In this document: positions 7,085 to 14,657 of the stretch, piece after piece
Numbering within the stretch: the first letter of the stretch is position 1
Layout: each line of letters opens with the position of its first letter
Source: a virus
Reading direction: 5' to 3' (one strand)
Virus record (IMG/VR): IMGVR_UViG_3300027396_000086
Location: 1 to 24,794 of that record
DNA: 24,794 bases
The notes under the pieces: generated by a model
Databases searched by the model: none
Seen by the model: only the letters and a program-made list of their open reading frames with translations
Told to the model about the DNA's origin: nothing
Made by a program: the position numbers and the translations under genes

Positions 7085-7496
7085 AAGGCCCACCTCCGCT
7101 CCATATTTTTATAGAATTGTATGGAATCTCACTGACATCCTTCACTGCCCTTGGTTCCAGGTTCAATAGTGAACAATTATCGACTAGTAATACATATGAA
7201 TTGTCCTTGGGTGATATAGACATATGTATCTCGAAACCTGAAGCCTTAAAACGTTCTGTTAATTGAAGAGTATAACACATGCCCAAGGCGATAGCAAGGT
7301 TGTCGTAGCGGTTTTCGACAACCAAATGCCAAGGATCGGGCCAAATGTCTGGCCGATATGGATCTAAGTATTTGGAAACGAAAGGAGCCTTGCTCCAAAA
7401 TTCTGCGACATCGCGCAGTGGATTCTCAGCCATTTCGAGGCTGTCTCTGAAATCTCTCCAGACTTTTATCCTGTCAGTCTTGTGGACATCAAACAT
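7080..7496 (-). CDS. Conserved phage protein of unknown function (138 aa)
   Basis: I do not recognise a named domain. The 138-aa protein has an acidic/aromatic N-terminal half (VWRDFRDSLEMAENPLRD, then PDIWPDPWHLV with three tryptophans close together) and a probable alpha/beta C-terminal half (LGMCYTLQLTERF, then YVLLVDNCSLLN). The frame extends one codon upstream to TTG, but ATG 7496 forms a TGATG junction with the tailspike stop and is the better start. Position directly after the tailspike and close coupling suggest a tail-related role, for example tailspike assembly, but nothing in the sequence proves it. Confidence 0.75.
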   Translation of the reverse strand: MFDVHKTDRIKVWRDFRDSLEMAENPLRDVAEFWSKAPFVSKYLDPYRPDIWPDPWHLVVENRYDNLAIALGMCYTLQLTERFKASGFEIHMSISPKDNSYVLLVDNCSLLNLEPRAVKDVSEIPYNSIKIWSGGGPL

Positions 7497-9064
7497 CAAA
7501 CACTGTATTTTACAAAATAAGTCAATTGATCTGGATTGATTCCAGGGTTATTGGGATTCTTGTAGTTTAATATTATAGTTTCTGATCCGGCAGTAGAGTC
7601 ACTTCTATCTAATAGCTGTATGACGAATTCCACAGCTTCGGCATCCAAATCACCTTGTGTAACAGCATAACTATCTGTCAACACAGGATTGAGAGTATTA
7701 TCACCTATAGTGATAGTCAGTGTTCCTGACCTTGCGCTACCGGAAGCAAAGTTTATAGTATAGTCTAATGTAGTAGATCTATTCAGTGCTGAAAACATTG
7801 CCAACGGAGAGATAGAAAGTGAATTATAAAGATCTTGTTTGATTTGATCTGCTATCGTGACCATGCTACCATTGAACACTTCTTGTATTGCTCTACGTTG
7901 GTCGCCGATGGCAACATCCGCATAGGCATTCTGTTGTCTATTAAAATAGCAGTTTAATACCACATTGTCATAGGGCTCGAGAAATGTTATGATATAGTCT
8001 TCTGGGTTGTTAGCTAAGTTGATACCGTTACCGCAATCTATAAATTTGCTGTCGACGATTTTCATTCCTGATCCGTAGATGGATCTGATCGCCTGTGAAC
8101 CTATAGATTGAAACAGTGACTCGGATATACCCCAAGCATTGATCTGTCCAGATTGGCCGTCTACTATGATGCCTGTGTTCAATGTATTAAACTTACACTG
8201 ACTGAAATATACTTCTGAATGATATGACTGTGTCTGTTCGAAGAATACAGCATTCCACGCATTTTTGAAAACACAGGCTTTGAATTCTACATTACTGATC
8301 ACAGTACCTATGTTGTCTGTGTTGGTCATCATGATCAATGAATGTTGATTGGTTGTGTTGATAGCATTGAGCAGCGTGGCTTCTGCTCCTTGGAAAATCA
8401 CTGCTTCAAACGTGCTGTCAGCTAGACCTGTTAAGTCACAATGTCCTGTTGTGAATCTCATCGTTAGATTATTGATATAAACATCATGTGGTCTATCTGA
8501 TGAAGAAAAATTAATAGGTTGTGTACCGTTGAAAGAAGTAAACGATACCGTGACTGCGTTAAAAGCGATTATGGTACCAATGTCTGATTCACCAGTGATA
8601 TAAGCAGCCGATGGTATAGTTATGTTGCCTAGTATCCTATAATGACCTGTAGGCACGAAAAGCTGTTTTCGAAATTCATTGTCTGTATTTCTAAACAGCT
8701 GATCTAGTGCGTTTTGAAATGCTTCAGTATCATCGGCCACGCCATCGCCTTTAGCACCAAAATCTTTAACGTTAACTCGATCGTCTAGTTTAGACTGTAG
8801 TGTCCTAAACACACTCTTAGTGATGCTAGGACTGTTCCTACCAAAACGATAGCTTTGAATCAGTTCAAGTAAGTTATCATGCTCGGTCAATACTTTGGTA
8901 TTGCCTACTGCGGGAGCACCTTCGGCTACAGCACCGTTACCTATAAACAGTTCTTGGGTATCTACAGTCCAAGCCATTTCTCCGCTGGATAGCTGGGGAA
9001 TACCGGATTCACCGAGTTTCCTACCTCTTCTTACTTGTATTTTTGAAATTTGGACTACAGCCAT
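7496..9064 (-). CDS. Tailspike/tail fibre with pectate-lyase-like beta-helix
   Basis: The 522-aa protein has three parts. Residues 5-45 (IQVRRGRKLGESGIPQLSSGE, then DTQELFIGNG) match the small N-terminal domain shared by many phage receptor-binding proteins. Residues 97-125 (VNVKDFGAKGDGVADDTEAF) are the hallmark start of the Pectate_lyase_3 right-handed parallel beta-helix, which continues as irregular repeats to about 400. Residues 420-522 look like a beta-sandwich tip (LDYTINFASGSARSGTLTITIG). It probably binds, and may cleave, a surface polysaccharide. Catalytic acids cannot be assigned by eye. Late-promoter-like AATAAATA lies 26 bases upstream of the ATG. Confidence 0.88.
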   Translation of the reverse strand: MAVVQISKIQVRRGRKLGESGIPQLSSGEMAWTVDTQELFIGNGAVAEGAPAVGNTKVLTEHDNLLELIQSYRFGRNSPSITKSVFRTLQSKLDDRVNVKDFGAKGDGVADDTEAFQNALDQLFRNTDNEFRKQLFVPTGHYRILGNITIPSAAYITGESDIGTIIAFNAVTVSFTSFNGTQPINFSSSDRPHDVYINNLTMRFTTGHCDLTGLADSTFEAVIFQGAEATLLNAINTTNQHSLIMMTNTDNIGTVISNVEFKACVFKNAWNAVFFEQTQSYHSEVYFSQCKFNTLNTGIIVDGQSGQINAWGISESLFQSIGSQAIRSIYGSGMKIVDSKFIDCGNGINLANNPEDYIITFLEPYDNVVLNCYFNRQQNAYADVAIGDQRRAIQEVFNGSMVTIADQIKQDLYNSLSISPLAMFSALNRSTTLDYTINFASGSARSGTLTITIGDNTLNPVLTDSYAVTQGDLDAEAVEFVIQLLDRSDSTAGSETIILNYKNPNNPGINPDQLTYFVKYSV

Positions 9065-9089
9065 AGAACGATACCCTTGTTATATAGAG

Positions 9090-9097
9090 TATTTATT
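9090..9097 (-). promoter_or_regulatory. Late-promoter-like AATAAATAC upstream of tailspike
   Basis: Minus-strand AATAAATAC lies in the 33-base gap before the tailspike ATG at 9064, at the spacing expected for a T4-type late promoter with a short leader carrying AAGG about 11 bases before the ATG. Confidence 0.55.
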
Positions 9098-9823
9098 CTA
9101 TTGCGTGAGCAGTTGCTTGTAGCCCTGTAGACCTTTTGTGTAGTAATCTTCAACTCTAGCCAACCATTTGTCCTGCCACATATTAAAATCATCAGGCCAA
9201 AGGTCAAACTGCTGATATTGTAAATCTCGAGAACACATGAATACGTGTCCTTCGCGTATATCGGATCCATATACTTCGTTGTGAGCCATAATATAAGCAG
9301 TTAATTGTAAGTAGTAATCTTCGACCCATTCTGCTTTTTTAGGCTTGTTAGTCTGTTTGTAGTCACAGACGCTGGGATTACCTTTATAAACACAAACCAA
9401 ATCAGTAGTTCCCGAATACAGTCCAGGGAAATACAAACTCTGTTCCATAGCCCATACTTCGTCTACTTGACTCAATGCGTTGATAATGATTTGATCGGCC
9501 ATCTTGTGTGCCTGTTGATGTACAGGAGCATTTCCGGGTTGTCTGGTTTCGCCGACCATGAAACGTTCTAGATTGGAATGCATCGCTGTGCCTATGCCCG
9601 CAGCTTCTTGGGTGATCTGTTTGGCATTTTGCTCACCCACACGTTTCTTCCATTCGTTAAGTGCTGTCATATCTTTGGTAGCACCTAGTATGGTAGTCAC
9701 GCTAGGAGTAGTATCACCGTCTGGAGTCTGATAGACTCTCTTACCTGTCACAGGATCTGTTATCTGTTTACAGTTTTTATATTGATATCTTTCTACGTAA
9801 GGTGGGGGTGTGAATGTAGTCAT
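9098..9823 (-). CDS. PD-(D/E)XK superfamily nuclease
   Basis: The 241-aa protein carries the full motif set of RecB/Cas4-type exonuclease domains: H82 (GTAMHSNLERF), E127 (WAMEQSL), D141 (SGTTDLVCV), D154-Y-K156 (VCDYKQTN) and the Q173-xxx-Y177 motif (QLTAYIMA). These would bind one or two metal ions and cut DNA. There is no helicase domain and no cysteine cluster for an iron-sulphur site. In T4-like phages such small nucleases may act in recombination, DNA processing or host DNA breakdown. ATG 9823 has no clear ribosome site, so expression may depend on readthrough and coupling from the gene ending at 9844. The stop is TAG. Confidence 0.88.
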   Translation of the reverse strand: MTTFTPPPYVERYQYKNCKQITDPVTGKRVYQTPDGDTTPSVTTILGATKDMTALNEWKKRVGEQNAKQITQEAAGIGTAMHSNLERFMVGETRQPGNAPVHQQAHKMADQIIINALSQVDEVWAMEQSLYFPGLYSGTTDLVCVYKGNPSVCDYKQTNKPKKAEWVEDYYLQLTAYIMAHNEVYGSDIREGHVFMCSRDLQYQQFDLWPDDFNMWQDKWLARVEDYYTKGLQGYKQLLTQ

Positions 9824-9843
9824 ATAGTCAAGTTTACAATAAA

Positions 9844-10203
9844 TTAAAGGCCTTTGTCAATCATTTTAGGCGCAGCTTGCGCAGCGATTTTATTGACTTC
9901 TTCTTTAGATTTATCTACTTGACTCTGTGATGGGTTCTGGTCTTGGCCTACGCCAGGAACATTTAATTCTATACCATCTGCATTGAAGTTATAGACTAGT
10001 TTTTGTAAGACAGGGCTCATGTCATACATCTGCTTAAAAGCATCGTAATCTAGTTGTCCCTGATTGGTATTTTTTAATAGAGTGTTTATGCTTGCCCAGT
10101 TGAACTTAGCAGGAGCCTTTTTGCTTTGAGCACGTCCCACTAGGTTTTTTAATAATAGGACGAACTCATCATCGCCTTCAACTTGGAATTCATAAAATCT
10201 CAT
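9844..10203 (-). CDS. Unknown protein with MRFYEF leader (119 aa)
   Basis: No recognised domain. The first nine residues, MRFYEFQVE followed by G, resemble the leaders on neighbouring proteins, although the P3 residue before the Glu is Q rather than L or I. The middle (residues 12-75) is probably helical with aromatic positions; the C-terminal 40 residues are Q/S/K rich (DQNPSQSQVDKSKEE). ATG 10203 overlaps the upstream stop by ATGA, so it is coupled to the 141-aa and 695-aa genes. It may be a minor internal or head-associated protein; this rests on leader and context only. Confidence 0.7.
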   Translation of the reverse strand: MRFYEFQVEGDDEFVLLLKNLVGRAQSKKAPAKFNWASINTLLKNTNQGQLDYDAFKQMYDMSPVLQKLVYNFNADGIELNVPGVGQDQNPSQSQVDKSKEEVNKIAAQAAPKMIDKGL

Positions 10204-10625
10204 TTTACGCCTGCTGTTTGTTTTAATGCTGCTAAAGATTTTTCTATGTTTTGTATATAAGACTGTAAATCTTGTTGCTGTTTGGCTGCGGCCTGTATGG
10301 CCTGTTGATCTGCCTGCTGCTGTTGTTGCTGTCCTGCCGTAGTGTTGGCACCGGTCTGTGCTGCGGTCGCTGTAGTATCTGATGATCCTCCGCCAGTTGC
10401 TACAGTGGCTACATTCTTTGCTACATTTCCGACTGCTCGTCCACCTTTAACTGCTAGACTTCCTAGTGCCTGCGCACCTTTCACAGCACCCTGACCGACT
10501 TTTACAGCACCTTGGCCTATCGCCGATGCGCCTCTGGCCAAAGCCCCACCTACAGCGGCAAGAGCTGGAAGGAATTCATCCAGCTTCTCTTTTTCTGAAA
10601 CAGGGGCAAATTCGTCGAATCTCAT
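10200..10625 (-). CDS. Ala/Gly-rich low-complexity protein with MRFDEF leader (141 aa)
   Basis: The protein begins MRFDEFAPVSEKEKLDEF. Residues 19-75 are an Ala/Gly/Val-rich repeat-like run (ALARGASAIGQGAVKVG, then QGAVKGAQALGSLAVKGG) with a Lys or Arg about every 7-11 residues, which would form a small-residue amphipathic helix. Residues 75-115 are G/T/Q rich with a polyglutamine-type stretch, and the end is a short charged helix (QSYIQNIEKSLAALKQ). No enzyme motif is present. The same kind of module follows a DEF motif in the 695-aa protein encoded just upstream, suggesting a shared role such as membrane interaction. Overlaps both neighbours by ATGA. Function unknown. Confidence 0.75.
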   Translation of the reverse strand: MRFDEFAPVSEKEKLDEFLPALAAVGGALARGASAIGQGAVKVGQGAVKGAQALGSLAVKGGRAVGNVAKNVATVATGGGSSDTTATAAQTGANTTAGQQQQQQADQQAIQAAAKQQQDLQSYIQNIEKSLAALKQTAGVK

Positions 10626-12709
10626 CCGGCTAATACTTTGAGTAAACGATTTTGTTGTTCTATGCTTTCTCTTTTAGCACGGCCTGCTTCTTCAGCGCCG
10701 CCGGCTGCTGGTTCAGCTGCTGCGAAATCATCTGCTGGAGCTTCTGCGTCTGCGGCCATGTCTGCGCCTGCGTCTGCTGGCGGAGCAAGGTCATCGATGC
10801 TACCTGTATCAGCAGCCATATCGCCTTCTGGTTCAGCACCGATCATGTCTGCGGGGGCACCTTCACCTGATAGTGAACGCACACCGTTGGCCATAGTTTC
10901 TCTCGTTGCTTTTAGATTTTGTAAAGCCTGTTGGATAGCAGGTGCTACTTGGCTTAAGAAAGCCTTGGCTTCTTGCTGTCCGAACTCGTCACGGATATCA
11001 TCTCCTAGACTGAGCAATTGATCGTTTTCCATGCCGGATAGTTCTTCAATCCAACGTGTAATTCTGTCCACCATTGACTTTGCCGTAACGATCGCACTGG
11101 CTTTATCTGTGGCGCTTTCTCTAACTTGATTCATGTTATCTCCTGTTTCAGTTGATTCGCTTTTGTTTTTATGCTTCCATGCTGTGGCATAGGCAATGGA
11201 TCTTTCTTTATCAGTTAGCTCGCCATCCTTGGCATAGCCTTTCTTGATATGTTTGACCATACGTTCGTACTTATCACCCGGAGGTGCCTTCTCCATTTGA
11301 ATGCTTTCTGTTGCTGCTTCACCTGTACGAGACACTTCCCACTTCTTACCAGTCTGTTCAGATTTTTTGCGGCACATGTCTTGTAATCTACGAAGTTGGG
11401 CCATTTCTCTGTTGTCATCGGCATAGGTTCCTTGACCTTGGAATACTTTCCATTTCTTGCCATTGATGTAGATAGCAAAATTGTTTGGCGGTTCTGTGTT
11501 GCCTTCGTCCCAATCATCTTCTCGATTTCTGCGGCTAAAAGACCAATTGCGATCGTAACTGCCGCCACCGCCAAAGTATCCAGCTTCTGTTTCTACACTT
11601 TCATCTTGGCCATAATCACCGTAGTCTTCGTCGGAACCGAAACCCGCTGATGCTAGGGCATATCCATCATCTGTTTCGCCGCCTTCGTCTGGATATGTGT
11701 CGGGCTCGGGAGGAACCAAAGCTTCAAAATCTGCTGCTAGGTCTTGAAGATAATCATCCATGTAACGGATTTCGCCGCCGTCTTTATCGGCATATGAATA
11801 AGATACTTCCTCTACCGCAGCTTCTACTTCTCCCTGTTGTAACAATTTAATAACTTTATCATAATTTGGATCACCGTATCCGCCGATCTCGTTCATATTT
11901 TGATCGAACCGTCTTAGAATTTGCGTAACTTCACTTCTTAAAGAATCACCGCCTTCATCTTCCGACATGTTCAATGCGGGCTTGCCCTGTGGCTGTTTTT
12001 CAGCAGTAGTAAATTGATCCCAAAGTTTCTTTCCACCCCATGCTAACACGATCACCAGCCCAATTGGCAGAGCATATGTAGCTGCTAATGTACCTAGAGC
12101 AGCTAGGTCTGTAGTTGCCACCATCGCTGCTATACTAGGAGCATATTTCTTAATAGCTTGTATATATTCGTCAGCATCTTTGAATACTTCATGGACATCG
12201 CCTAGGTCTTTGACCAACGGTTCAACATGATCCCATGCTTGATACATGATATCAGCTAATGCCAGTTTATGAGCATTCTTTGCTGCTATCTCAGCACCAC
12301 CTTTAACAGCAGCACCTGCTGCTGGTGCTGCCGCACGTGCACCGGCTGCTGCTCCTCTTCCTACTGTACCAAACATTCTAGCTAGATGAGGTAATGCTGC
12401 TACTGCGCCTCTGGCCAGCAACCCCCAAAATTCGTCTACTCTTTGTGTGCTTTCATCTATCCTGCTGGCAATTTCTTTATTGATAGTGTCCAGCATCCAT
12501 TGTGTCTTAGTAAATGTTTCGTTGTTTACAGTTTCGTTGAAATTGGCTTTTTGCTTGTAAGTATAGATCTGGGTCCTTAGCTTGTTGCGAGCATCTTCTA
12601 GCTGCGGTAAAGTATAGGATTCTAAATCCAGTTTTTGACCAAAGGTTTTAGACAAAGTCTCATTGAGCTTTTTAGCGTCAACCCTGTCAAATAAATCATT
12701 TGTTTTCAT
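10622..12709 (-). CDS. Large multidomain protein, putative internal virion protein (695 aa)
   Basis: No single named family. Residues 1-90 are helical, starting MKTNDLFDRVDAKKLNE. Residues 92-145 are an A/G/R-rich run (LLARGAVAALPHLARMF...). Residues about 190-225 hold a strong hydrophobic segment (YALPIGLVIVLAWGGKKLW), a likely membrane or membrane-penetrating helix. Next come an acidic stretch, a small domain (FAIYINGKKWKVFQGQG) seen in other phage proteins, a basic element (KYERMVKHIKKGYAKDG, then IAYATAWKHKNK) common in T4-like phages, a helical region and an Asp/Ala/Pro-rich acidic tail. Late-promoter-like AATAAATA lies upstream. A head-internal, membrane-active protein is my inference; a scaffold-like role is the main alternative. 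Confidence 0.8.
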   Translation of the reverse strand: MKTNDLFDRVDAKKLNETLSKTFGQKLDLESYTLPQLEDARNKLRTQIYTYKQKANFNETVNNETFTKTQWMLDTINKEIASRIDESTQRVDEFWGLLARGAVAALPHLARMFGTVGRGAAAGARAAAPAAGAAVKGGAEIAAKNAHKLALADIMYQAWDHVEPLVKDLGDVHEVFKDADEYIQAIKKYAPSIAAMVATTDLAALGTLAATYALPIGLVIVLAWGGKKLWDQFTTAEKQPQGKPALNMSEDEGGDSLRSEVTQILRRFDQNMNEIGGYGDPNYDKVIKLLQQGEVEAAVEEVSYSYADKDGGEIRYMDDYLQDLAADFEALVPPEPDTYPDEGGETDDGYALASAGFGSDEDYGDYGQDESVETEAGYFGGGGSYDRNWSFSRRNREDDWDEGNTEPPNNFAIYINGKKWKVFQGQGTYADDNREMAQLRRLQDMCRKKSEQTGKKWEVSRTGEAATESIQMEKAPPGDKYERMVKHIKKGYAKDGELTDKERSIAYATAWKHKNKSESTETGDNMNQVRESATDKASAIVTAKSMVDRITRWIEELSGMENDQLLSLGDDIRDEFGQQEAKAFLSQVAPAIQQALQNLKATRETMANGVRSLSGEGAPADMIGAEPEGDMAADTGSIDDLAPPADAGADMAADAEAPADDFAAAEPAAGGAEEAGRAKRESIEQQNRLLKVLAG

Positions 12710-12735
12710 ATGAGCACATCCGGTGGTTTGTAGTA

Positions 12736-12743
12736 TATTTATT
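12736..12743 (-). promoter_or_regulatory. Late-promoter-like AATAAATA before the 695-aa gene
   Basis: Minus-strand AATAAATATAC lies in the 36-base gap between the 144-aa gene and ATG 12709, 26 bases before the start. It would begin the 12.7-9.8 kb coupled transcript. Confidence 0.5.
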
Positions 12744-12745
12744 AC

Positions 12746-13180
12746 TTAAAGAGCCAAACGGTTAGCTTCGCGTTTGTAGTATTCTGCTGCGTCTTTGGCG
12801 AAAATCAACCTGGCTAGATAAAGATCTATCTTGAATTGATCCTGTTCTTTGTGTGCTTTTGACAGCTTGTCTTTGAACATCTTGTAATCTACTAGACTCT
12901 GCCCAAATTTAAGATCCATAGAAATCAACTCGTTTATTTTAGTATCCTGTCCAAAATTTAACAGATTGGCCACTTTGACTGCCACACGATTTAAACTGAT
13001 ATCCTTGAATACCAGAGTATCACCTTTGTAAATGTCTTTAAGGCAGTCGTTGCTGACTATGGTATATCTACCGATTTCAATACCACGTTCTGTTTTTTTA
13101 GGTATTAGAGTCTGCTTGTCCAGCAGCTGCCTGTGGACATTACTGACGACCAGATCTAGATTCTGCTGTGCTTTACTCAT
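12746..13180 (-). CDS. Conserved unknown protein (144 aa) starting on a terminator U tract
   Basis: No named domain recognised. The 144-aa protein is charged and mixed alpha/beta: an N-terminal helix (AQQNLDLVVSNVHRQLL), a beta segment (IEIGRYTIVSND, then TLVFKDISLNRVAVKV) and two charged C-terminal helices (MFKDKLSKAHKEQDQF, then DAAEYYKREANRL). ATG 13180 follows directly on the T7 tract of the hairpin at 13181-13203, so the only Shine-Dalgarno-like AGG is buried in the stem. No other plausible start is seen nearby. Its place among small late genes suggests a structural or assembly role, unproven. Confidence 0.75.
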   Translation of the reverse strand: MSKAQQNLDLVVSNVHRQLLDKQTLIPKKTERGIEIGRYTIVSNDCLKDIYKGDTLVFKDISLNRVAVKVANLLNFGQDTKINELISMDLKFGQSLVDYKMFKDKLSKAHKEQDQFKIDLYLARLIFAKDAAEYYKREANRLAL

Positions 13181-13203
13181 AAAAAAAGGACCTACGGTCC
13201 TTT
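13181..13203 (-). terminator. Rho-independent terminator touching a start codon
   Basis: AAAGGACC (13185-13192) pairs with GGTCCTTT (13196-13203) around a 3-base loop. On the minus strand it is followed by seven T and then directly by the ATG at 13180. It would end the transcript of the 132-aa gene, whose stop is 18 bases upstream. Its U tract forms the leader of the next gene. Confidence 0.85.
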
Positions 13204-13221
13204 ATTTAATATCTGGGTATA

Positions 13222-13620
13222 TTATAAACCCACGAACTTGATTATCTTTGCGAGATCCATGTGTCCTAACCATCCAGCACCTGCTAGGAAAGCCAACAAC
13301 ACCATAAAATACATAGTACCTTTATTTTTAAATTTTTCTAGTTCCGATATCTTGCCAGCTAGCTCGTGATGTTGTGCTGTCTGTTCTTGGTGTAATTTGT
13401 CTGCGTGTGCGTAGTAAAGATCTCTATTTTTTTCATAGCTAGAGTTCATTATTTCTAGCTTGTCCATGATGCTGTCACGAGTACGATCTAGGCAGTCGTG
13501 CATGTCCTTGACGTCTTCTTTTAATTCGCAGATCTTGACGTCTATATTATCTACTTTTGTTTCTAGTACACTTACTCGTTCCGTCGTAGACGGTCTAAGT
13601 GCTGTAGCTGCTCTTGCCAT
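13222..13620 (-). CDS. Coiled-coil protein with C-terminal membrane anchor (132 aa)
   Basis: The frame opens at 13632, but ATG 13620 (protein MARAATALRPSTTERV) has GGAGAG at ideal distance, so I use it. After about 14 residues comes a long coiled coil with heptad spacing (VSVLETKVDNIDVKI to about residue 105, mostly charged), then a hydrophobic segment at about residues 108-127 (MYFMVLLAFLAGAGWLGH) and a short tail. This is a tail-anchored topology with a large cytoplasmic coiled coil. Lysis regulators and phage membrane-tethering proteins can look like this, but there is no spanin lipobox or signal peptide, so a lysis role is speculative. A terminator follows directly. Confidence 0.75.
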   Translation of the reverse strand: MARAATALRPSTTERVSVLETKVDNIDVKICELKEDVKDMHDCLDRTRDSIMDKLEIMNSSYEKNRDLYYAHADKLHQEQTAQHHELAGKISELEKFKNKGTMYFMVLLAFLAGAGWLGHMDLAKIIKFVGL

Positions 13621-13654
13621 TAGGCTCTCCATTCAAATACCAATTAAAAACAAT

Positions 13655-13667
13655 GCTCGCTCCGAGC
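13655..13667 (-). other. Short hairpin with GAG loop in 5' leader
   Basis: GCTCG-GAG-CGAGC on the minus strand, 5-bp stem, 35 bases before ATG 13620. It is followed after three bases by TGTTTTTAA, so it could also terminate the 135-aa gene upstream. The CGGAGCG apex is the same as in the hairpin at 14602-14618. Confidence 0.5.
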
Positions 13668-13714
13668 CGATGCCTTAATGTGTTTTATGATAGCCTAACT
13701 TGATGCCTGATATT

Positions 13715-14122
13715 TTATTTATTAGGATTTGACAGAATTTCTATTTTGGTGTTTATTTCTGATCCCAAGGTCCTAAATGCGGGTATCTTAAACCCTACAT
13801 CATTATTTAGTTGATCTATTATAGGCACACCGTCTAGATCCTGTTTTAACAGTCCTACTGGATCTTTGTTTGATAAGAATATTTCATCACGATCTACTGT
13901 AAACTCATAGACCCAATGTTTAGCCTTGCCTTCGAAAGGGTCAGGCAGTCTGCCTTCGTTTAAGACGGGATCTCTATCGGAGAATATTATGGCCCTCAGT
14001 CCTATGGCCTGTATAAGACTGTTGAAATTGGCCTGTTGGCTTTGCCTAACGTGATCGGTGTCTGATCTCGTTGGTCTTGATCTTGTGATGTCCACTAGGG
14101 TGGTAACTCTATAGCTTTCCAT
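13715..14122 (-). CDS. Conserved phage protein of unknown function (135 aa)
   Basis: The N-terminal pattern (YRVTTLVDITRSRP, then QSQQANFNSLIQAIGLRA) recurs in unnamed proteins of T4-like aquatic phages. The middle contains a beta-rich part (KHWVYEFTVDRDEIF) and the end is strand/turn (TEINTK-like IEILSNPNK). No enzyme motif or membrane segment is visible. It sits between two terminators, with GTAAATA (14133-14139, minus) as a weak late-promoter candidate and no strong ribosome site before ATG 14122. A virion or assembly role is likely from context but not shown. AATAAATA overlaps its stop codon and would serve the next gene. Confidence 0.78.
   Translation of the reverse strand: MESYRVTTLVDITRSRPTRSDTDHVRQSQQANFNSLIQAIGLRAIIFSDRDPVLNEGRLPDPFEGKAKHWVYEFTVDRDEIFLSNKDPVGLLKQDLDGVPIIDQLNNDVGFKIPAFRTLGSEINTKIEILSNPNK
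13716..13723 (-). promoter_or_regulatory. Late-promoter-like AATAAATAA
   Basis: Minus-strand AATAAATAA overlaps the TAA stop of the 135-aa gene and lies about 95 bases upstream of ATG 13620. The long leader includes the hairpin at 13655-13667. Confidence 0.4.
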
Positions 14123-14145
14123 AATCTGCTATTATTTACGTCAAT

Positions 14146-14171
14146 AAAAAAGGGCGGAAAAATTTCCGCCC
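14146..14171 (-). terminator. Strong rho-independent terminator
   Basis: GGGCGGAAA (14152-14160) pairs with TTTCCGCCC (14163-14171); the innermost pairs probably open to make a workable loop. On the minus strand six T follow. It closes the 126-aa gene, 27 bases after its stop. Confidence 0.93.
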
Positions 14172-14198
14172 TCAATTCCCATCCCTAGGAATTATTGA

Positions 14199-14579
14199 TT
14201 ACTTGTTAGCTACGAAAGTTGCTTCAACAGTAACGGTTGCGCCTGTGCCTGCTGCTGCGTCAGTAGTGTCAAATGTACCTGTACCTTGTACAGCGAAGTA
14301 AACAACATCGGTTACGCCGCTTTCGAAAGCCGAACCGTTTGCTGTACCAAAACCTGCTACTGTGAACGCATCACCTGTGTCAGCTGGTAGAGTACCACCT
14401 GAACCACCTGATTGGGTGATAGCAGCGTAGATGCTACGTAGGTTTGCGGTTGTCATGTTGGTCAATGCGACCTTAACGATCAATGTGCGACCGTTTAGAC
14501 CATTTGCGATTTGAAATAGATTGTAGTTAGCACTGACTGTTGCGTCTGGTGCTGGAACGTTGGTATATGTCCATGCCAT
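14199..14579 (-). CDS. Small beta-rich virion-type protein (126 aa), monocistronic
   Basis: A G/T/A-rich, cysteine-free, beta-strand protein (MAWTYTNVPAPDATVSANY; DAFTVAGFGTANGSAFESG; a final strand TVTVEATFVANK). It looks like a small capsid-decoration or other abundant surface protein rather than an enzyme; I do not recognise a named family. The gene is set up for high, independent expression: late-promoter-like AATAAATA at 14627-14634, a 7-bp hairpin in the leader, ribosome site AAGGAGA 8 bases before the ATG and a strong terminator just after the stop. Codon use is cleaner than in the neighbours, with fewer rare-looking Arg codons, consistent with high expression. Confidence 0.82.
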   Translation of the reverse strand: MAWTYTNVPAPDATVSANYNLFQIANGLNGRTLIVKVALTNMTTANLRSIYAAITQSGGSGGTLPADTGDAFTVAGFGTANGSAFESGVTDVVYFAVQGTGTFDTTDAAAGTGATVTVEATFVANK

Positions 14580-14601
14580 GATAAGTTCTCCTTAAATGTA
14601 T

Positions 14602-14618
14602 AGTCCCGCTCCGGGACT
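14602..14618 (-). other. 5' leader hairpin of the 126-aa gene
   Basis: AGTCCCG-GAG-CGGGACT on the minus strand, a 7-bp perfect stem. It would stand near the 5' end of a transcript starting from 14627-14634. No U tract follows, so mRNA protection is more likely than termination. Confidence 0.65.
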
Positions 14619-14626
14619 GGCATGTT

Positions 14627-14634
14627 TATTTATT
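14627..14634 (-). promoter_or_regulatory. Late-promoter-like AATAAATAA before the 126-aa gene
   Basis: Minus-strand AATAAATAA lies in the 78-base intergenic region, 48 bases before ATG 14579 and about 9 bases before the leader hairpin. Confidence 0.55.
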
Positions 14635-14657
14635 CGTTTTGGAAAAAACCGTGAGGA

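Noticed and set aside
7072-7266. Plus-strand 64-codon frame near the nrdA promoter
   Set aside because: Antisense to the 138-aa gene; no ribosome site.
10638-11021. Plus-strand open frame of 127 codons
   Set aside because: It is antisense to the Ala/Asp-rich tail of the 695-aa gene; GC-rich Ala codons create long open antisense frames, and no ribosome site or promoter is present.
13222-13620. Spanin or holin call for the coiled-coil/membrane-anchor protein
   Set aside because: No signal peptide, lipobox or adjacent endolysin; a single C-terminal anchor alone is not enough.
14133-14139. GTAAATA as a promoter for the 135-aa gene
   Set aside because: One mismatch to NATAAATA and it lies within 20 bases of the terminator; too weak to list as a feature.
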